In this document: positions 51,159-64,000 of the stretch, piece after piece | Numbering within the stretch: the first letter of the stretch is position 1 | Layout: each line of letters opens with the position of its first letter | Assembly (NCBI RefSeq): GCF_030503735.1 | Contig: NZ_CP073096.1 | Span: 2,170,001 to 2,234,000 of the forward strand | Source: Corynebacterium tuberculostearicum | GTDB lineage: Bacteria; Actinomycetota; Actinomycetes; Mycobacteriales; Mycobacteriaceae | DNA length: 64,000 nucleotides | Direction of reading: 5' to 3' | Notes under the pieces: generated by a model | The model's database searches: none | Told to the model about the DNA's origin: nothing | What the model saw: the letters and a program-made list of their open reading frames with translations, nothing else | Made by a program: the position numbers and the translations under genes

Positions 51159-52520
51159 ATGTCTGCATCCCATTCCGCAGTTATTAGCGCTATTGGCCGG
51201 GGCTTCGATGGCCTCGACGTGCCGGCCCTGGCACAAGAACTGGGCGCGGAATTCATCCGCCTCGAAGACTTCGATGCTACCGTCAGCGCCGTCCTGGCTA
51301 ACGCGCCTGCCGCCGAGAATATCGTGGCGCAGGGTACCGGCGATATCGCCTTCGATGCCGAGGTAGCCGCCGCCCTTGGTCTGCCGCTAGCCATCATTTC
51401 CGGCGCCCCGCAGCGCACCGGCGAGCTTGCGCAACACAATGCGGAATCCTTGGGTGCCACCGTCGCTGGCATCTTCACTGACTTGGAAGCGGTTCCGGGC
51501 GCCCTTGCCTCGCTTGGCGACGTCTCCCCGGTCATGTCCGCAGACCTCTTCCAGAAGCAGCTTATTGACCAGGCCCGCGCCGCCGGTTCGCACATCGTTC
51601 TGCCAGAGGGCGACGATGACCGCATCCTCGAGGCCGCACACGTGGTGCTGCGCGATAAGGTTGCCAAGCTGACCATCCTGGGCAACGAGGCCGATATCAA
51701 GGCCCGCGCCGCAGAGCTCAAGCTCGACCTATCTGGCGCCGATATCATCAATCACCTCGAGTCCCCACTGGCAGAGGAATTCGCCGCTGACTTTGCTGAG
51801 CTGCGCAAGAAGAAGGGCGTTACCCTCGAGCAGGCTCGCGAGACGATGCAGGACATCTCCTACTTCGCCACCATGATGGTGCACAAGGGCTTAGCCGATG
51901 GCATGGTCTCCGGCGCTGCTCACACCACCGCGCACACCATTAAGCCTTCCTTCCAGATCATCAAGACCAAGCCGAATGCCTCTGTGGTCTCTTCCATCTT
52001 CCTGATGGTGATGCGCGGCCGCCTGTGGGCCTTCGGTGACTGCGCCGTCAACCCGAACCCCACCGCCGAGCAGCTGGGCGAGATTGCTATCGTCTCCGCA
52101 CAGACCGCCTCCCAGTTCGGCATCGATCCGCGCGTGGCCATGCTGTCCTACTCCTCCGGCACCTCCGGCTCCGGTCCGGACGTCGATCGTGCGGTGGCCG
52201 CCGTCGAAGCAGCCAAGAAGCTGGATTCCTCCGTCAAGGTGGATGGCCCGCTGCAGTTCGACGCCGCCTGCGACCCAGGAGTTGCGGCTAAGAAGATGCC
52301 GAATTCTGAGGTTGCCGGTCAGGCAAATGTTTTCGTCTTCCCGGATCTTGAGGCCGGCAATATTGGCTACAAGACCGCACAGCGCACCGGCGGTGCGCTC
52401 GCTGTAGGCCCCATCCTGCAGGGCCTGAACAAGCCGGTTAATGACTTGTCGCGTGGTGCGACCGTTCCGGACATCATCAACACCGTTGCAATCACCGCTA
52501 TTCAGGCTGGAGAAAAATAA
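51159..52520 (+). CDS. pta: Phosphate acetyltransferase
   Basis: Converts acetyl-CoA and phosphate to acetyl phosphate, reversibly. Protein of 453 residues, with a short N-terminal regulatory-type region (about 1-130) and the catalytic PTA_PTB domain starting at SHIVLPEGDDDRILEAA. ISYFATMMVHKGLADGMVSGA, AMLSYSSGTSGSGPD and VFVFPDLEAGNIGYK are all typical. ATG 51159. Its stop is followed directly by the ackA ATG, so pta-ackA is a coupled pair for acetate activation and overflow. Confidence 0.96.
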   Translation: MSASHSAVISAIGRGFDGLDVPALAQELGAEFIRLEDFDATVSAVLANAPAAENIVAQGTGDIAFDAEVAAALGLPLAIISGAPQRTGELAQHNAESLGATVAGIFTDLEAVPGALASLGDVSPVMSADLFQKQLIDQARAAGSHIVLPEGDDDRILEAAHVVLRDKVAKLTILGNEADIKARAAELKLDLSGADIINHLESPLAEEFAADFAELRKKKGVTLEQARETMQDISYFATMMVHKGLADGMVSGAAHTTAHTIKPSFQIIKTKPNASVVSSIFLMVMRGRLWAFGDCAVNPNPTAEQLGEIAIVSAQTASQFGIDPRVAMLSYSSGTSGSGPDVDRAVAAVEAAKKLDSSVKVDGPLQFDAACDPGVAAKKMPNSEVAGQANVFVFPDLEAGNIGYKTAQRTGGALAVGPILQGLNKPVNDLSRGATVPDIINTVAITAIQAGEK

Positions 52521-53744
52521 ATGTCATACGTTCTGGTCCTTAACTCAGGTTCTTCCTCCGTTAAATTCCAGCTGGTCGATCCAGAGTCCAGCGCCACGGA
52601 TACCCCGCTGGTCTCTGGTCTGGTCGAGCAGGTTGGCGAGCCCCTCGGCGCCGTCACCGTCAAGACCGGTGGTGAGAAGTACAAGGAAGAGCTGGAAATC
52701 CCTACTCACTCCTTCGGTCTCGAGCGCGCTTTTGCCATCATGAGCGAGCACAACGTTGGCCCGACCGACGTGGATGTTATCGCCGTTGGTCACCGTGTTG
52801 TTCACGGCGGCCGCCTCTTCTCCGAGCCACAGCTCATCGTGGACCAGATTGAGTCCATGATCGAAGACCTCATCCCGCTGGCTCCGCTGCACAACCCGGC
52901 CAACCTGGACGGCATCCGCGTGGCCCGTAAGATGCTGCCGGATATTCCGCACGTTGCCGTCTTCGATACCGCCTTCTTCAATACCCTGCCGCCGGCTGCC
53001 GCACTCTACGCCATCAATAATGAGGTGGCCTCCAAATACGATATCCGCCGCTACGGCTTCCACGGCACCTCCCATGAGTTCGTCTCCCAGCAGGTGCCAG
53101 GTCTCTTGGGCCGCGACCCGATGCACACCCACCAGATCACTCTTCACCTGGGCAACGGTGCTTCTGCAGCGGCTATCCGCAACGGCCGCGCTATCGATAC
53201 CTCGATGGGCCTTACCCCGTTGGCAGGCCTGGCTATGGGTACTCGTTCCGGTGACATTGATCCGGGTATCATTTTCCACCTCGTCCGCGAGGCGGGCATG
53301 AGTGTGGACGAGATTGACACCTTGCTCAATAAGCAATCCGGTGTCAAGGGCATCGCCGGCGTCAATGACTTCCGTACGCTGCGCGAGCGCATTGATAACG
53401 AGGACCAGGATGCCTGGCTGGCCTATAATATTTACATCCACCAGCTACGCCGCTTCATCGGTTCTTATATGATTTCCCTCGGCCGCGTTGATGCCATCAC
53501 CTTCACCGCCGGCGTAGGTGAAAACGATACCGAGGTCCGCCAGGATTCCCTCTACAACCTGGATATGTACGGCATTGACTTTGATAAGGAACGAAACTTG
53601 GTGCGTTCCGATGAGCCGCGCATGATTTCTACCGATGACTCCCCAGTCAAGGTATTTGTTGTCCCGACCAATGAGGAGCTGGCTATCGCTCAGAAGTCCG
53701 CCGAAATCGCTGCTATGGCGCGTGAGGCTGGCCTCTACAAGTAG
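52521..53744 (+). CDS. ackA: Acetate kinase
   Basis: Makes ATP and acetate from acetyl phosphate, or the reverse. Protein of 407 residues with the two ASKHA signatures: [15 protein letters not shown] at the N-terminus and [14 protein letters not shown] in the centre, plus [11 protein letters not shown] and [13 protein letters not shown]. The start ATG abuts the pta stop. Ends in a strong terminator. Confidence 0.97.
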   Translation: MSYVLVLNSGSSSVKFQLVDPESSATDTPLVSGLVEQVGEPLGAVTVKTGGEKYKEELEIPTHSFGLERAFAIMSEHNVGPTDVDVIAVGHRVVHGGRLFSEPQLIVDQIESMIEDLIPLAPLHNPANLDGIRVARKMLPDIPHVAVFDTAFFNTLPPAAALYAINNEVASKYDIRRYGFHGTSHEFVSQQVPGLLGRDPMHTHQITLHLGNGASAAAIRNGRAIDTSMGLTPLAGLAMGTRSGDIDPGIIFHLVREAGMSVDEIDTLLNKQSGVKGIAGVNDFRTLRERIDNEDQDAWLAYNIYIHQLRRFIGSYMISLGRVDAITFTAGVGENDTEVRQDSLYNLDMYGIDFDKERNLVRSDEPRMISTDDSPVKVFVVPTNEELAIAQKSAEIAAMAREAGLYK

Positions 53745-53782
53745 AGAATCTCGCGTCCAGCTAGAAGCTGGAATGTGAACGA

Positions 53783-53820
53783 GAGGCGTGCGATCCACAA
53801 GTGACCGCACGCCTCGTTTT
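53783..53820 (+). terminator. Terminator of pta-ackA
   Basis: GAGGCGTGCG pairs with CGCACGCCTC (10 bp), then GTTTT. Confidence 0.9.
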
Positions 53821-53881
53821 GATCTCTGTACCTATTACAGCAAGCGTTTCGGTTATTGCGTTTATTCTGTAGGGTGAGGGT

Positions 53882-54328
53882 ATGAAGGATTTGCAAAATG
53901 ACGAGTCAACTCGGGATATCAGCCGAGCAGAAGAGGCCTTATTAAGGCTCAATTCTGTGTTGGAGGTAGAAGATTCACCGGCACCAGTGGATATATTTGT
54001 GCAAGGAACCGAGCAAATAGTCCCAATTCCACGAGAGATCGCCGAAACCCTACAGAAAGTTCTCGCCATCGAGGTGGCAGGGAAATCAGTCCGCGTGGTG
54101 GCCGAGGAATCCGAATTCACTACGCAACAGGCAGCAGACTATCTCAATGTTTCGCGGCCACACGTTGTAAAGCTCATTGATGAAGGGAGCCTTCCCGGCT
54201 ACAAAGTTGGTTCTCATCGTCGCGTGAGGCTTGCGGATCTGCAGAATTACAAGAATGAAAGAGACACCAGTCAGCGCCGTGCCGTAGCTGAACTGACAGC
54301 CTTATCGGAGGACCTGGAGCTTTATTAG
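53882..54328 (+). CDS. Putative antitoxin with excisionase-type helix-turn-helix
   Basis: Protein of 148 residues. Residues ~75-125 hold an excisionase/MerR-like DNA-binding motif (FTTQQAADYLNVSRPHVVKLIDEGSLPGYKVGSHRRVR). In proteins linked to PIN toxins this domain binds the operon promoter, while another part binds the toxin. The N-terminal ~70 residues are acidic and unlike known folds. Its stop TAG directly precedes the toxin start. The gene is more AT-rich than its neighbours, consistent with transfer. Confidence 0.78.
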   Translation: MKDLQNDESTRDISRAEEALLRLNSVLEVEDSPAPVDIFVQGTEQIVPIPREIAETLQKVLAIEVAGKSVRVVAEESEFTTQQAADYLNVSRPHVVKLIDEGSLPGYKVGSHRRVRLADLQNYKNERDTSQRRAVAELTALSEDLELY

Positions 54329-54883
54329 TTGGGGTGGTTGACGGTAGTTTATGACCCCAATGTGCTCTACCCGAGCATGCTCCGTGATGTCCTGATAAGG
54401 GTGGCTGGTAGCGGTGTATTCCGTGCCCGATGGACGGAGAGAATCCTAGATGAAGTCTTCTTTAACTTGCAGCGCAATCGCCCCGATTTAAACCCTAAAA
54501 ATTTATGCCGGGCCCGTAGATTGATGTGTTTAGCGGTCGAGGACTGTCTTGTGACTGAATACGAGGAATTAATCGATGACCTATGGTTACCAGATCCGAA
54601 CGACAGGCATGTCCTAGCGGCAGCAATTAGTTGTGGTGCTCAAAGTATCATTACTGAAAATATAAAAGGCTTTCCTTGTTCCATCCTTGATGGTTTTGGC
54701 ATCAGGCGGCAGAGTGCCGATGAGTTTTTGTGCGAGCTAATCGCTTCCTCGCCCGCGATTGTGCAGCAATCGATTGAGGACGCGGCTGCCGCTTTTCAAA
54801 AGCCGCCGCGAAGTGTGGACGAGGTCCTACAGGCATTGTCGTTATCGGGAACGCCGGAGGCAGTCAAAATGCTTCGTTCTTAA
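54329..54883 (+). CDS. PIN-domain toxin
   Basis: Putative ribonuclease toxin of 184 residues. The PIN fold begins at LTVVYDPNVLYPS with the first acidic residue; later DPNDRHVLAAAISCGAQSIITENIKGFP provides further Asp and the PIN_3-type motif. The C-terminal ~50 residues extend beyond the fold. TTG 54329 directly follows the antitoxin stop; TTG 54338 is another possible start. It forms a two-gene toxin-antitoxin unit inserted between ackA and pknG. Target RNA unknown. Confidence 0.8.
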   Translation: MGWLTVVYDPNVLYPSMLRDVLIRVAGSGVFRARWTERILDEVFFNLQRNRPDLNPKNLCRARRLMCLAVEDCLVTEYEELIDDLWLPDPNDRHVLAAAISCGAQSIITENIKGFPCSILDGFGIRRQSADEFLCELIASSPAIVQQSIEDAAAAFQKPPRSVDEVLQALSLSGTPEAVKMLRS

Positions 54884-54969
54884 ATTTTCAAAAGTGTCGT
54901 CTGATTCCTACAGTGCAGGATGGCTTAGAGGATTGCCGCTTGTGGGGGCTGTACGTGCCTGAGTAGCGA

Positions 54970-58549
<3,580 letters not shown>

Positions 58550-58550
<1 letters not shown>

Positions 58551-59995
58551 TAGAGGTACTCCTGCAATCGGGGGCGGATACCAAGCCACACCGCGATAAT
58601 GGCGCACAGGGTCAGCAGGAAGACGGCCGAAGATACTGCAGTCATGGCGGTAAGGCCGCGCTCCAGGTAGCTGCGCATGGCGATGCGAGCCTGGCCGATA
58701 AGCTCGGAGAGCTCCCCGTCAAGCTCGTCGAAGGAGCGCGCCGCGGTCATCTCGCCATCTTTGGGTTCAGTGGCTGTTGCTTGATAGATGGCCTCGTCAT
58801 AGTCGCCGTCCTCCAGCGCACCAATGAGTTTTTCGTGGGTGCCACGCCACTGCTCGGCGGCGGCACGTGCGCTGTGGATGAGCTCTGGGTCGGTGACTTC
58901 TACGTCCTCATCGTTGAGGGCCTTTTCATAATCCTCCAGGGCTGTTTCGATGGAGCCAATCGAACTGGAAAAGCGCACCATTGTATCCTCCTTGGAAGAA
59001 CGCAACACCAGCGCCAGGGTCTCAGAGGTGCGCGCCTGTTGCGCCTCAATCCGCGAAGCCGTCAGCGAATCCCACGGGCGCGAGGCCGTCTCAAAACCTT
59101 GGTGGCCGGTGGACCAGGTGGCGAGGTTAGACAGGGCTACCCACGAAATGGCCAGGAACAACAGCACGCTGGCAGTTAAAAAGCCGCGATTAAAACGCCG
59201 GCGAGTCTGGCGCCAGAGCCACCATTGGGCCATGGCGAGGAAGAAGAGCGCGGCCAGCAGGCCGGATAGCGGCACCCACTGTGGGGAGGTGAGCTTTTGC
59301 TGCTGCTGATTGACCTTCGCGGTGGTCAGCTGGAAAAGCTCGGAGGCGGCCGGCAGGATATGCTCGCGCATCAGCGCAGAGGCATTGGACATATAGGAGT
59401 TAGCCACCGCATTGCCCGCCCGGTGATTGGAGCGGGCCTTTTCCACCATCGCGGTGTAGACGGGAAGCTCGCGCTGGATATAGGTCACCAGCTCGCGCAC
59501 TCGGCCATCATCTTGCGTGGTGCCTAGTACGGATTCGGTGGCCGCGATGGAGGCGGCATCGATGGCCTCACTATAGCGATTGTGGTTTTGCTCCGATTCC
59601 ACGCCAGCCTGCACGAAGCCGGTGGTGGCCACGGTATCGGCCACCGAGAGCGAACTATAAAGGTGGTGCGCCGCATTGGACATAGGCTCGGTGGTGCTGA
59701 GCAGCTCATCCAGGTCAGAGTGGCGAGCAGCGGATGACTGGGACATCGATAAGCCAGCGGCGCCCAGGGCCACGGTGAGAATAAGGGTGACGGTAAAAAG
59801 CTTGCCTGGGGTAGTGGAGGCAAAGTAGTAGAAACGGCGCAATAGGCGCGCCGGGCCCGCGAACCATTCCATTGCGCGGCGGCTGAGCCCGCTGAAGGCC
59901 GGGCCGGTGGGTGCGGTGACCTCATCGAGCCAGTGATCGCTCGGGTGAGCGTGCTCGTCTTGCACGCCTTCTGCCCGGACTGCCTGCTCGGTCAT
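58550..59995 (-). CDS. glnX: Transmembrane signalling protein GlnX
   Basis: Membrane protein of 481 residues with four hydrophobic segments, near residues 60-80, 245-265, 275-300 and 450-475. Two helical extracytoplasmic regions lie between the first and second, and between the third and fourth, as in sensor four-helix domains. It is proposed to carry the amino-acid signal from GlnH to PknG across the membrane. First gene of glnX-glnH-pknG; the one-base overlap with glnH implies coupled translation. Divergent from the Nudix gene, with ~70 bp between. Confidence 0.92.
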
Positions 59996-60065
59996 TCACT
60001 CAGAATAGCGTCCGCAGTGTGCTGGGCGCCACCATGTACCCGCGTGTGTGGCTAGGATAGGCAAC

Positions 60066-60560
60066 ATGCATAACCCTCACAGTGGAGACGGCTGGGCGGC
60101 AGGTCCCGGCGGCATTCGCGTCTGGGGAAAATTTGGTGCCGCCGGCCTCTTCCTTGTAGCCGGGGGCAAGGTGCTCCTCCAGCACCGCGCCGCATGGACT
60201 AATCACGGCGATACCTGGGGAATCCCCGGTGGGGCGCGCGATTTTACGGAGACGCCCACGCAGGCCGCATTGCGCGAGACCCACGAAGAGTGCGCCATTG
60301 CACCCCAAGATGTGGAGGTGCTCGATGCGCGGGTAACGGCCGGGCCCTATCCGGCGGCGGGGGATCTGCCGGGGGAGTGGACCTATACCACCGTTTTGGC
60401 CCGCACGCGTACGGGGGGTCCGCTGCCTACCACGGCTAATGAAGAATCCTATGAGCTGCGCTGGGTGCCTTTCGATGAGGTGGAAAGCCTTCCTCTGTTG
60501 GCCGCTTTCCGGCGTGCTTTCCCGGCCTTGCGCGAGCGCGTGGAGGTATTGAACAGGTAA
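60066..60560 (+). CDS. Nudix hydrolase
   Basis: Nudix hydrolase of 164 residues that cleaves nucleoside diphosphate derivatives. The Nudix box is GGARDFTETPTQAALRETHEE, with the last Gly-Val position replaced by Ala-Ile. ATG 60066 is preferred; an in-frame GTG at 60048 would add six residues. TAGGAT, 8 nt before the ATG, could drive a leaderless mRNA. Substrate unknown; the neighbour of glnX in C. glutamicum is also a Nudix (mutT-like) gene. Confidence 0.88.
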   Translation: MHNPHSGDGWAAGPGGIRVWGKFGAAGLFLVAGGKVLLQHRAAWTNHGDTWGIPGGARDFTETPTQAALRETHEECAIAPQDVEVLDARVTAGPYPAAGDLPGEWTYTTVLARTRTGGPLPTTANEESYELRWVPFDEVESLPLLAAFRRAFPALRERVEVLNR

Positions 60561-60589
60561 AGTTGCCGAATTTATGGCACGCTAGTGCC

Positions 60590-61564
60590 ATGATCGAAGT
60601 AGAAGGACTGACTAAACAATATAAGTCTGTCCGCGCCGTTGATGATCTCACCTTTCAGGTAAAGCCCGGCATGGTTACCGGGTTCCTGGGGCCCAATGGC
60701 GCGGGCAAATCCACCACCATGCGCATGATCCTAGGGTTGGATGCTCCTACGGCCGGTAGGGCGCGCATCAACGGTAAGCACTACCACGAGTTGAAGGATC
60801 CCTTGCGCGAGGTCGGCGCTTTGCTCGATGCCAAATCGGTCCACCGCAACCGCAGTGCCGCCAACCACCTGAAATGGATTGCGCAGTCCAACGGCATTTC
60901 TACTTCTCGCGTCGATGAAGTCTTGGGGCTAGTGGGGCTTTCCGACGTCGCCGGTAAAAAGGTCGGCGGCTTCTCCCTCGGCATGGGCCAGCGCCTAGGC
61001 CTCGCCGGCGCGCTGCTCGGTGACCCGGGCATCCTCATCTTGGATGAGCCGGTTAATGGTCTCGACCCTGAGGGCATCCGCTGGGTGCGCCAGCTCGTGC
61101 GCGCCCTAGCCGAAGAAGGCCGTACTATCCTGATTTCTTCCCACCTGCTTTCGGAGATGTCCCAGACCGCCGACCACCTCGTGGTTATTGGCAAGGGCCG
61201 CCTGGTAGCTGACCAGCCCACCTATGAATTTGTGAAAGACCATTCGCAGTCCTCCGTGTTGGTGCGCTCCGACCACCTAGATGCCTTCGGTTCCGCGCTG
61301 CGCGCCGAAGGTATCTTCTTTACCGAGTCCACCGACGAAGAGGGCCGCCCCCGCTTGGAGGTTGCCAACCAGACCACCGATTTCTTGGGACAGCTGGCCT
61401 ATTCTACCGGTGTGCCGCTCAATGAGCTAAGCCTCAAGCGCGCCTCCTTGGAGGACGCCTTCATGGAACTTACTGGTGACTCCGTGCAGTACCACGGTTC
61501 TACCGGCGCTCAAACCACCGGAACAGCAACTCCGCTCGCTCGACCCACCCAGCAGGAGGTTTAA
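60590..61564 (+). CDS. ABC transporter ATP-binding protein (exporter type)
   Basis: ATPase of 324 residues of a drug/antibiotic-type exporter. Walker A is GPNGAGKST, the signature segment is FSLGMGQRLGLAGALL, and Walker B is ILILDEPVNGLDP. A ~90-residue C-terminal extension follows the ATPase. ATG 60590; the stop lies 7 nt before the permease gene, with which it forms one transporter. Substrate unknown. Confidence 0.92.
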   Translation: MIEVEGLTKQYKSVRAVDDLTFQVKPGMVTGFLGPNGAGKSTTMRMILGLDAPTAGRARINGKHYHELKDPLREVGALLDAKSVHRNRSAANHLKWIAQSNGISTSRVDEVLGLVGLSDVAGKKVGGFSLGMGQRLGLAGALLGDPGILILDEPVNGLDPEGIRWVRQLVRALAEEGRTILISSHLLSEMSQTADHLVVIGKGRLVADQPTYEFVKDHSQSSVLVRSDHLDAFGSALRAEGIFFTESTDEEGRPRLEVANQTTDFLGQLAYSTGVPLNELSLKRASLEDAFMELTGDSVQYHGSTGAQTTGTATPLARPTQQEV

Positions 61565-61570
61565 TTCGCC

Positions 61571-62350
61571 ATGCTGAATACCTTGAAGTCCGAATGGACC
61601 AAGCTGCACACCACCCGCTCCTTCTGGTGGACCACCTTCATCTTCCTCTTTTTTGCCTGGGGCTGGGCCATCCTCAATGCCCGCCTGACGCAACCGGCCG
61701 AAACCCCTGAGGATGCGGCAATGGGTATGGGTGTTATCACCCCGGATGGCGCGGTGTCTTTTCTTTTGGCCCTCGGCCTGCCCGTGCTCATGATCCAAGC
61801 CATCATGATCGTGACCACCGAGTACCGTTTTGGTACGCAGACCATCACTTTCATGGCCACACCGCGCCGCTGGTCGGTGGCCTTGGTCAAGCTGCTCATG
61901 TACGCGGTAATCGCGGCCGCGCTCAGCTTTATCGCTGTGGCCGGCGCCTATCTACTCACCGAGCTTTTTGCTCACGATGAGGTTGCCGCGCAATTCCAAC
62001 CTTGGGACGATGAGATGGGCCAGAAGCAGCTGTGGAAGTACCCGCTAGCTTCCGCGCTGCTCGTCCTTTTTTCCCAAGGAATTGGTTTGCTCTTGCGCTC
62101 GACGGCTGGTTCAGTGGCTATTGGCCTCATCCTCTTCCTCGGCGTAGATAATCTTGTCGCCAGCATCCCCAAGGTTGGTAGCAAGCTGGTTAACTTCATG
62201 CCGTTCAAGTCTTTCCAGTCTTGGCTTTGGGAGATAGATCCAGTAGATGCTCCGTGGAAGGAATCCTGGGGCTTCGGGCTGGTGTTTCTCGCCTGGGCTC
62301 TCCTTTTGTGGGTCCTGGGAGTCATCGTCCTGCAAAAACGCGACGCCTAA
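61571..62350 (+). CDS. ABC transporter permease (ABC-2 type)
   Basis: Membrane protein of 259 residues with six hydrophobic segments, the usual form of an ABC-2 permease of a two-component exporter. It starts MLNTLKSEWTKLHTTRS, a typical N-terminus, and contains TTEYRFGTQTITFMATPRRW, the coupling-helix region, between the second and third spans. It works with the ATPase encoded just upstream. Substrate unknown. Confidence 0.9.
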   Translation: MLNTLKSEWTKLHTTRSFWWTTFIFLFFAWGWAILNARLTQPAETPEDAAMGMGVITPDGAVSFLLALGLPVLMIQAIMIVTTEYRFGTQTITFMATPRRWSVALVKLLMYAVIAAALSFIAVAGAYLLTELFAHDEVAAQFQPWDDEMGQKQLWKYPLASALLVLFSQGIGLLLRSTAGSVAIGLILFLGVDNLVASIPKVGSKLVNFMPFKSFQSWLWEIDPVDAPWKESWGFGLVFLAWALLLWVLGVIVLQKRDA

Positions 62351-62372
62351 ACACCCACCCATATAACGCTTC

Positions 62373-62414
62373 ACCGCCCCGGTCGGCAATTCATTCGCTG
62401 CCCGCTGGGGCGGT
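62373..62414 (+). terminator. Terminator of the ABC exporter genes
   Basis: ACCGCCCC pairs with GGGGCGGT over a 26-nt loop, then TTCTTG. The long loop lowers confidence. Confidence 0.6.
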
Positions 62415-62464
62415 TTCTTGTTGCCAGACTGTCTTCGCTGCAGTCGTGATGGTTCGTGTCCGCT

Positions 62465-63928
62465 CTACTGCAGCGCGGAGGTAAGGCGCATGACATTATC
62501 CACGTAGCGGCGGATGAAGCCACGCTCATTCCACTCCTCAAGGGTCAGCTCATGGCATACGGCCCGGTAGTTGGCCGCTAGCTGGTTGAACTGGTCAATG
62601 AGGTCGCCCTTGGCTACCAGCATGGTGGATTCGTAGTTCAGGCCAAAAGAGCGCGGATCCATATTGGAAGAGCCAAACATGCACAGCGGATCGCGGCCGG
62701 GGTCATCCGGGTCGGTGATGATGAACTTGGAGTGCAGCACAAAGGGATAGGGGAATTGGTAGATGCGTACGCCTGCCTCCAGCAGTGCCTGGTAGTAGGA
62801 GGACTGGGCGTGGTTGACCATAAACTGGTCCGCCTTTGCGGAGACATAAAGCTCCACGTCTACGCCGCGGTAGCAGGCTGTGGTCACGGCCTCGAGCAAG
62901 GATTCATCCGGTACGAAGTAGGGCGAGCACAACACCAGTCGGTCCTTGGCATGGTGGACCAGGGAATTGAACATGCGCAGGTTTGGCTCGGTGGTGTAGC
63001 CGGGGCCGGAGGGGATCATTTGGAGGTGGTTGGCGTCGGCAGTCTGCGCGTCATCATAAGGAAGCTCATCAAGGGGAATGTTTTCGTCCGCTTCCAAGTA
63101 CCAATCCACGGCGAATACTGCGGACATGGAGGTCACAATCGGGCCTGAGAGCTCCACCATGTAGTCGATCCAGAAGCGGTCTTTGGTCTTGTACTGGCGC
63201 TTAATCATATTCAGCGAGCCGATAAAGCCGACCTTGCCATCGATGATGACCAGCTTGCGGTGGTTGCGCAGATCTGGGCGGCGGAAGCGGCCCTTGTGTA
63301 ACTGGATGGGGAGCATTAGCCGCCAGTCGACGCCAATTTCGGTCAGCCGCTTGCCCAGCTTGAAATACCCTTTGTACTTAAAGCTGCCAATCTGGTCGAG
63401 TAAGAGCCGCACCTTCACGCCGCGTGCCGTAGCGCGGCGCAAGGACTCAAAGAATACGTCCGTAACCTCATCCCAAGACTGGATGTAGAGCTCTATGGAC
63501 ACGTACTTTTCGGCGCGGTCAATGGCGGCAGCGATGGCCCGGATGGATTCGTCATAGTCCGCGTGCAGGCCAAGATTGCGGCCAACCAACGCCGGAAATC
63601 CCGTCAGCTCCCGGTTGAGTTTGATGACCGATTCAATCTCGGCCGAAAGGATCCCTTGTGGGTGGTCCGGGGTGTGGGCCGTGACGTTTTCAATCTGCTC
63701 GTTTGCTTCTTGCTGGATGCGGTGGCGGCGCCGGTTGATATACGGCGAGCCCATGAGCAAAAACAGCGGCAGGCCAATAAAGGGCAGCACCAGAATAGCC
63801 AATAGCCACGCGGTGGAACTGGAAGGGCGGCGGCCTTCCGGCACAAAACCAACGGCAATAATCTTGATGCCGTAATCCAGTACTAGGAATACGAGCTGCC
63901 AAAAGCTGAGATCAAGCGACCAAGACAT
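62465..63928 (-). CDS. cls: Cardiolipin synthase (phospholipase D type)
   Basis: Membrane enzyme of 487 residues that makes cardiolipin. Two N-terminal membrane helices (about residues 10-28 and 40-60) precede two HKD motifs: RNHRKLVIIDGKVGFIGS and LHSKFIITDPDDPGRDPLCMFGSSNMD in shortened form H-x-K-x4-D. PLD-type cardiolipin synthase is the best match; another phosphatidyltransferase of this fold is possible. ATG 63928 directly follows the stop of the upstream gene. Confidence 0.93.
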   Translation of the reverse strand: MSWSLDLSFWQLVFLVLDYGIKIIAVGFVPEGRRPSSSTAWLLAILVLPFIGLPLFLLMGSPYINRRRHRIQQEANEQIENVTAHTPDHPQGILSAEIESVIKLNRELTGFPALVGRNLGLHADYDESIRAIAAAIDRAEKYVSIELYIQSWDEVTDVFFESLRRATARGVKVRLLLDQIGSFKYKGYFKLGKRLTEIGVDWRLMLPIQLHKGRFRRPDLRNHRKLVIIDGKVGFIGSLNMIKRQYKTKDRFWIDYMVELSGPIVTSMSAVFAVDWYLEADENIPLDELPYDDAQTADANHLQMIPSGPGYTTEPNLRMFNSLVHHAKDRLVLCSPYFVPDESLLEAVTTACYRGVDVELYVSAKADQFMVNHAQSSYYQALLEAGVRIYQFPYPFVLHSKFIITDPDDPGRDPLCMFGSSNMDPRSFGLNYESTMLVAKGDLIDQFNQLAANYRAVCHELTLEEWNERGFIRRYVDNVMRLTSALQ

Positions 63929-64000
63929 CTAACGAACGGAATCAAAATCGGGCAGATCATAATCTGCGATAAGCAGGCAGTGATCGGAGGTTTTATCGCC
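63929..64000 (-). CDS. C-terminal end of an endonuclease/exonuclease/phosphatase family protein (partial)
   Basis: The last 23 codons of a gene entering from the right edge: GDKTSDHCLLIADYDLPDFD and three more residues, then TAG. The SDHCLLIADY segment is the C-terminal SDH motif of EEP-fold nucleases or phosphatases. The stop abuts the cls ATG, so the two are cotranscribed. Confidence 0.7.
   Translation of the reverse strand, partial: GDKTSDHCLLIADYDLPDFDSVR

Overview
The window is chromosomal DNA of a Corynebacterium. The evidence is GC-rich coding with many converging and 4-nt-overlapping genes, and two conserved blocks whose gene order resembles Corynebacterium glutamicum (recalled, not computed): dnaK-grpE-dnaJ-hspR-ald ... 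gltS-clpB-rhodanese-pyrE-trmH-fda-purA, then fprA, pta-ackA and glnX-glnH-pknG on the far side. The species cannot be fixed by reading alone. A skin or mucosal member of the genus is a guess based on the very large VaFE surface protein.

Layout. 1-5.5 kb: end of a nucleosidase, an AI-2E family permease and the bifunctional proline catabolic enzyme PutA. 6-8.6 kb: a NarL-type two-component system with a previously uncalled 50-codon ORF between kinase and regulator, then a 58-residue acidic peptide that could be a PorH-like porin subunit. 8.6-13.4 kb: the DnaK chaperone locus with two HAIR operators and its repressor gene hspR; a third HAIR lies before clpB at 23.4 kb, so an HspR regulon is visible. 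13.4-16.6 kb: an acetaldehyde dehydrogenase gene whose last 13 codons are cut off by an IS481-type element flanked by a 17-bp direct repeat. 16.6-23.4 kb: a DUF1023 hydrolase pair, a nitrilase-family amidase, a globin-reductase, GltS, and a protein made of two TetR-like halves. 23.4-37.3 kb: clpB, a rhodanese-like protein lacking its usual cysteine, pyrE, an rRNA/tRNA methyltransferase, a GH76 protein, fda, an HNH protein, a FUSC-type membrane protein and purA.

37.3-47.6 kb is the accessory-looking part: a structured C-rich intergenic stretch, a small secreted-type protein, a 2626-residue VaFE adhesin with 15 T-Q ester-bond domains (eleven of them a near-perfect 408-bp tandem array with chimeric units), and a class F-like sortase directly after it. 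47.7-64 kb: purT, a GNAT enzyme, fprA, pta-ackA, an inserted HTH/PIN toxin-antitoxin pair, the glnX-glnH-pknG signalling operon (amino-acid sensing to 2-oxoglutarate dehydrogenase control), a Nudix hydrolase, an ABC exporter, cardiolipin synthase and the end of an EEP-family nuclease.

No tRNA, rRNA, CRISPR array or prophage was recognised. The most promising unexplained items are the kinase/micropeptide/regulator arrangement, the recombining VaFE array with a non-LPXTG C-terminus, a recurrent 11-mer CTTGCCGACGC that also sits at terminators, and the hairpin that buries the rhodanese start codon just after clpB.
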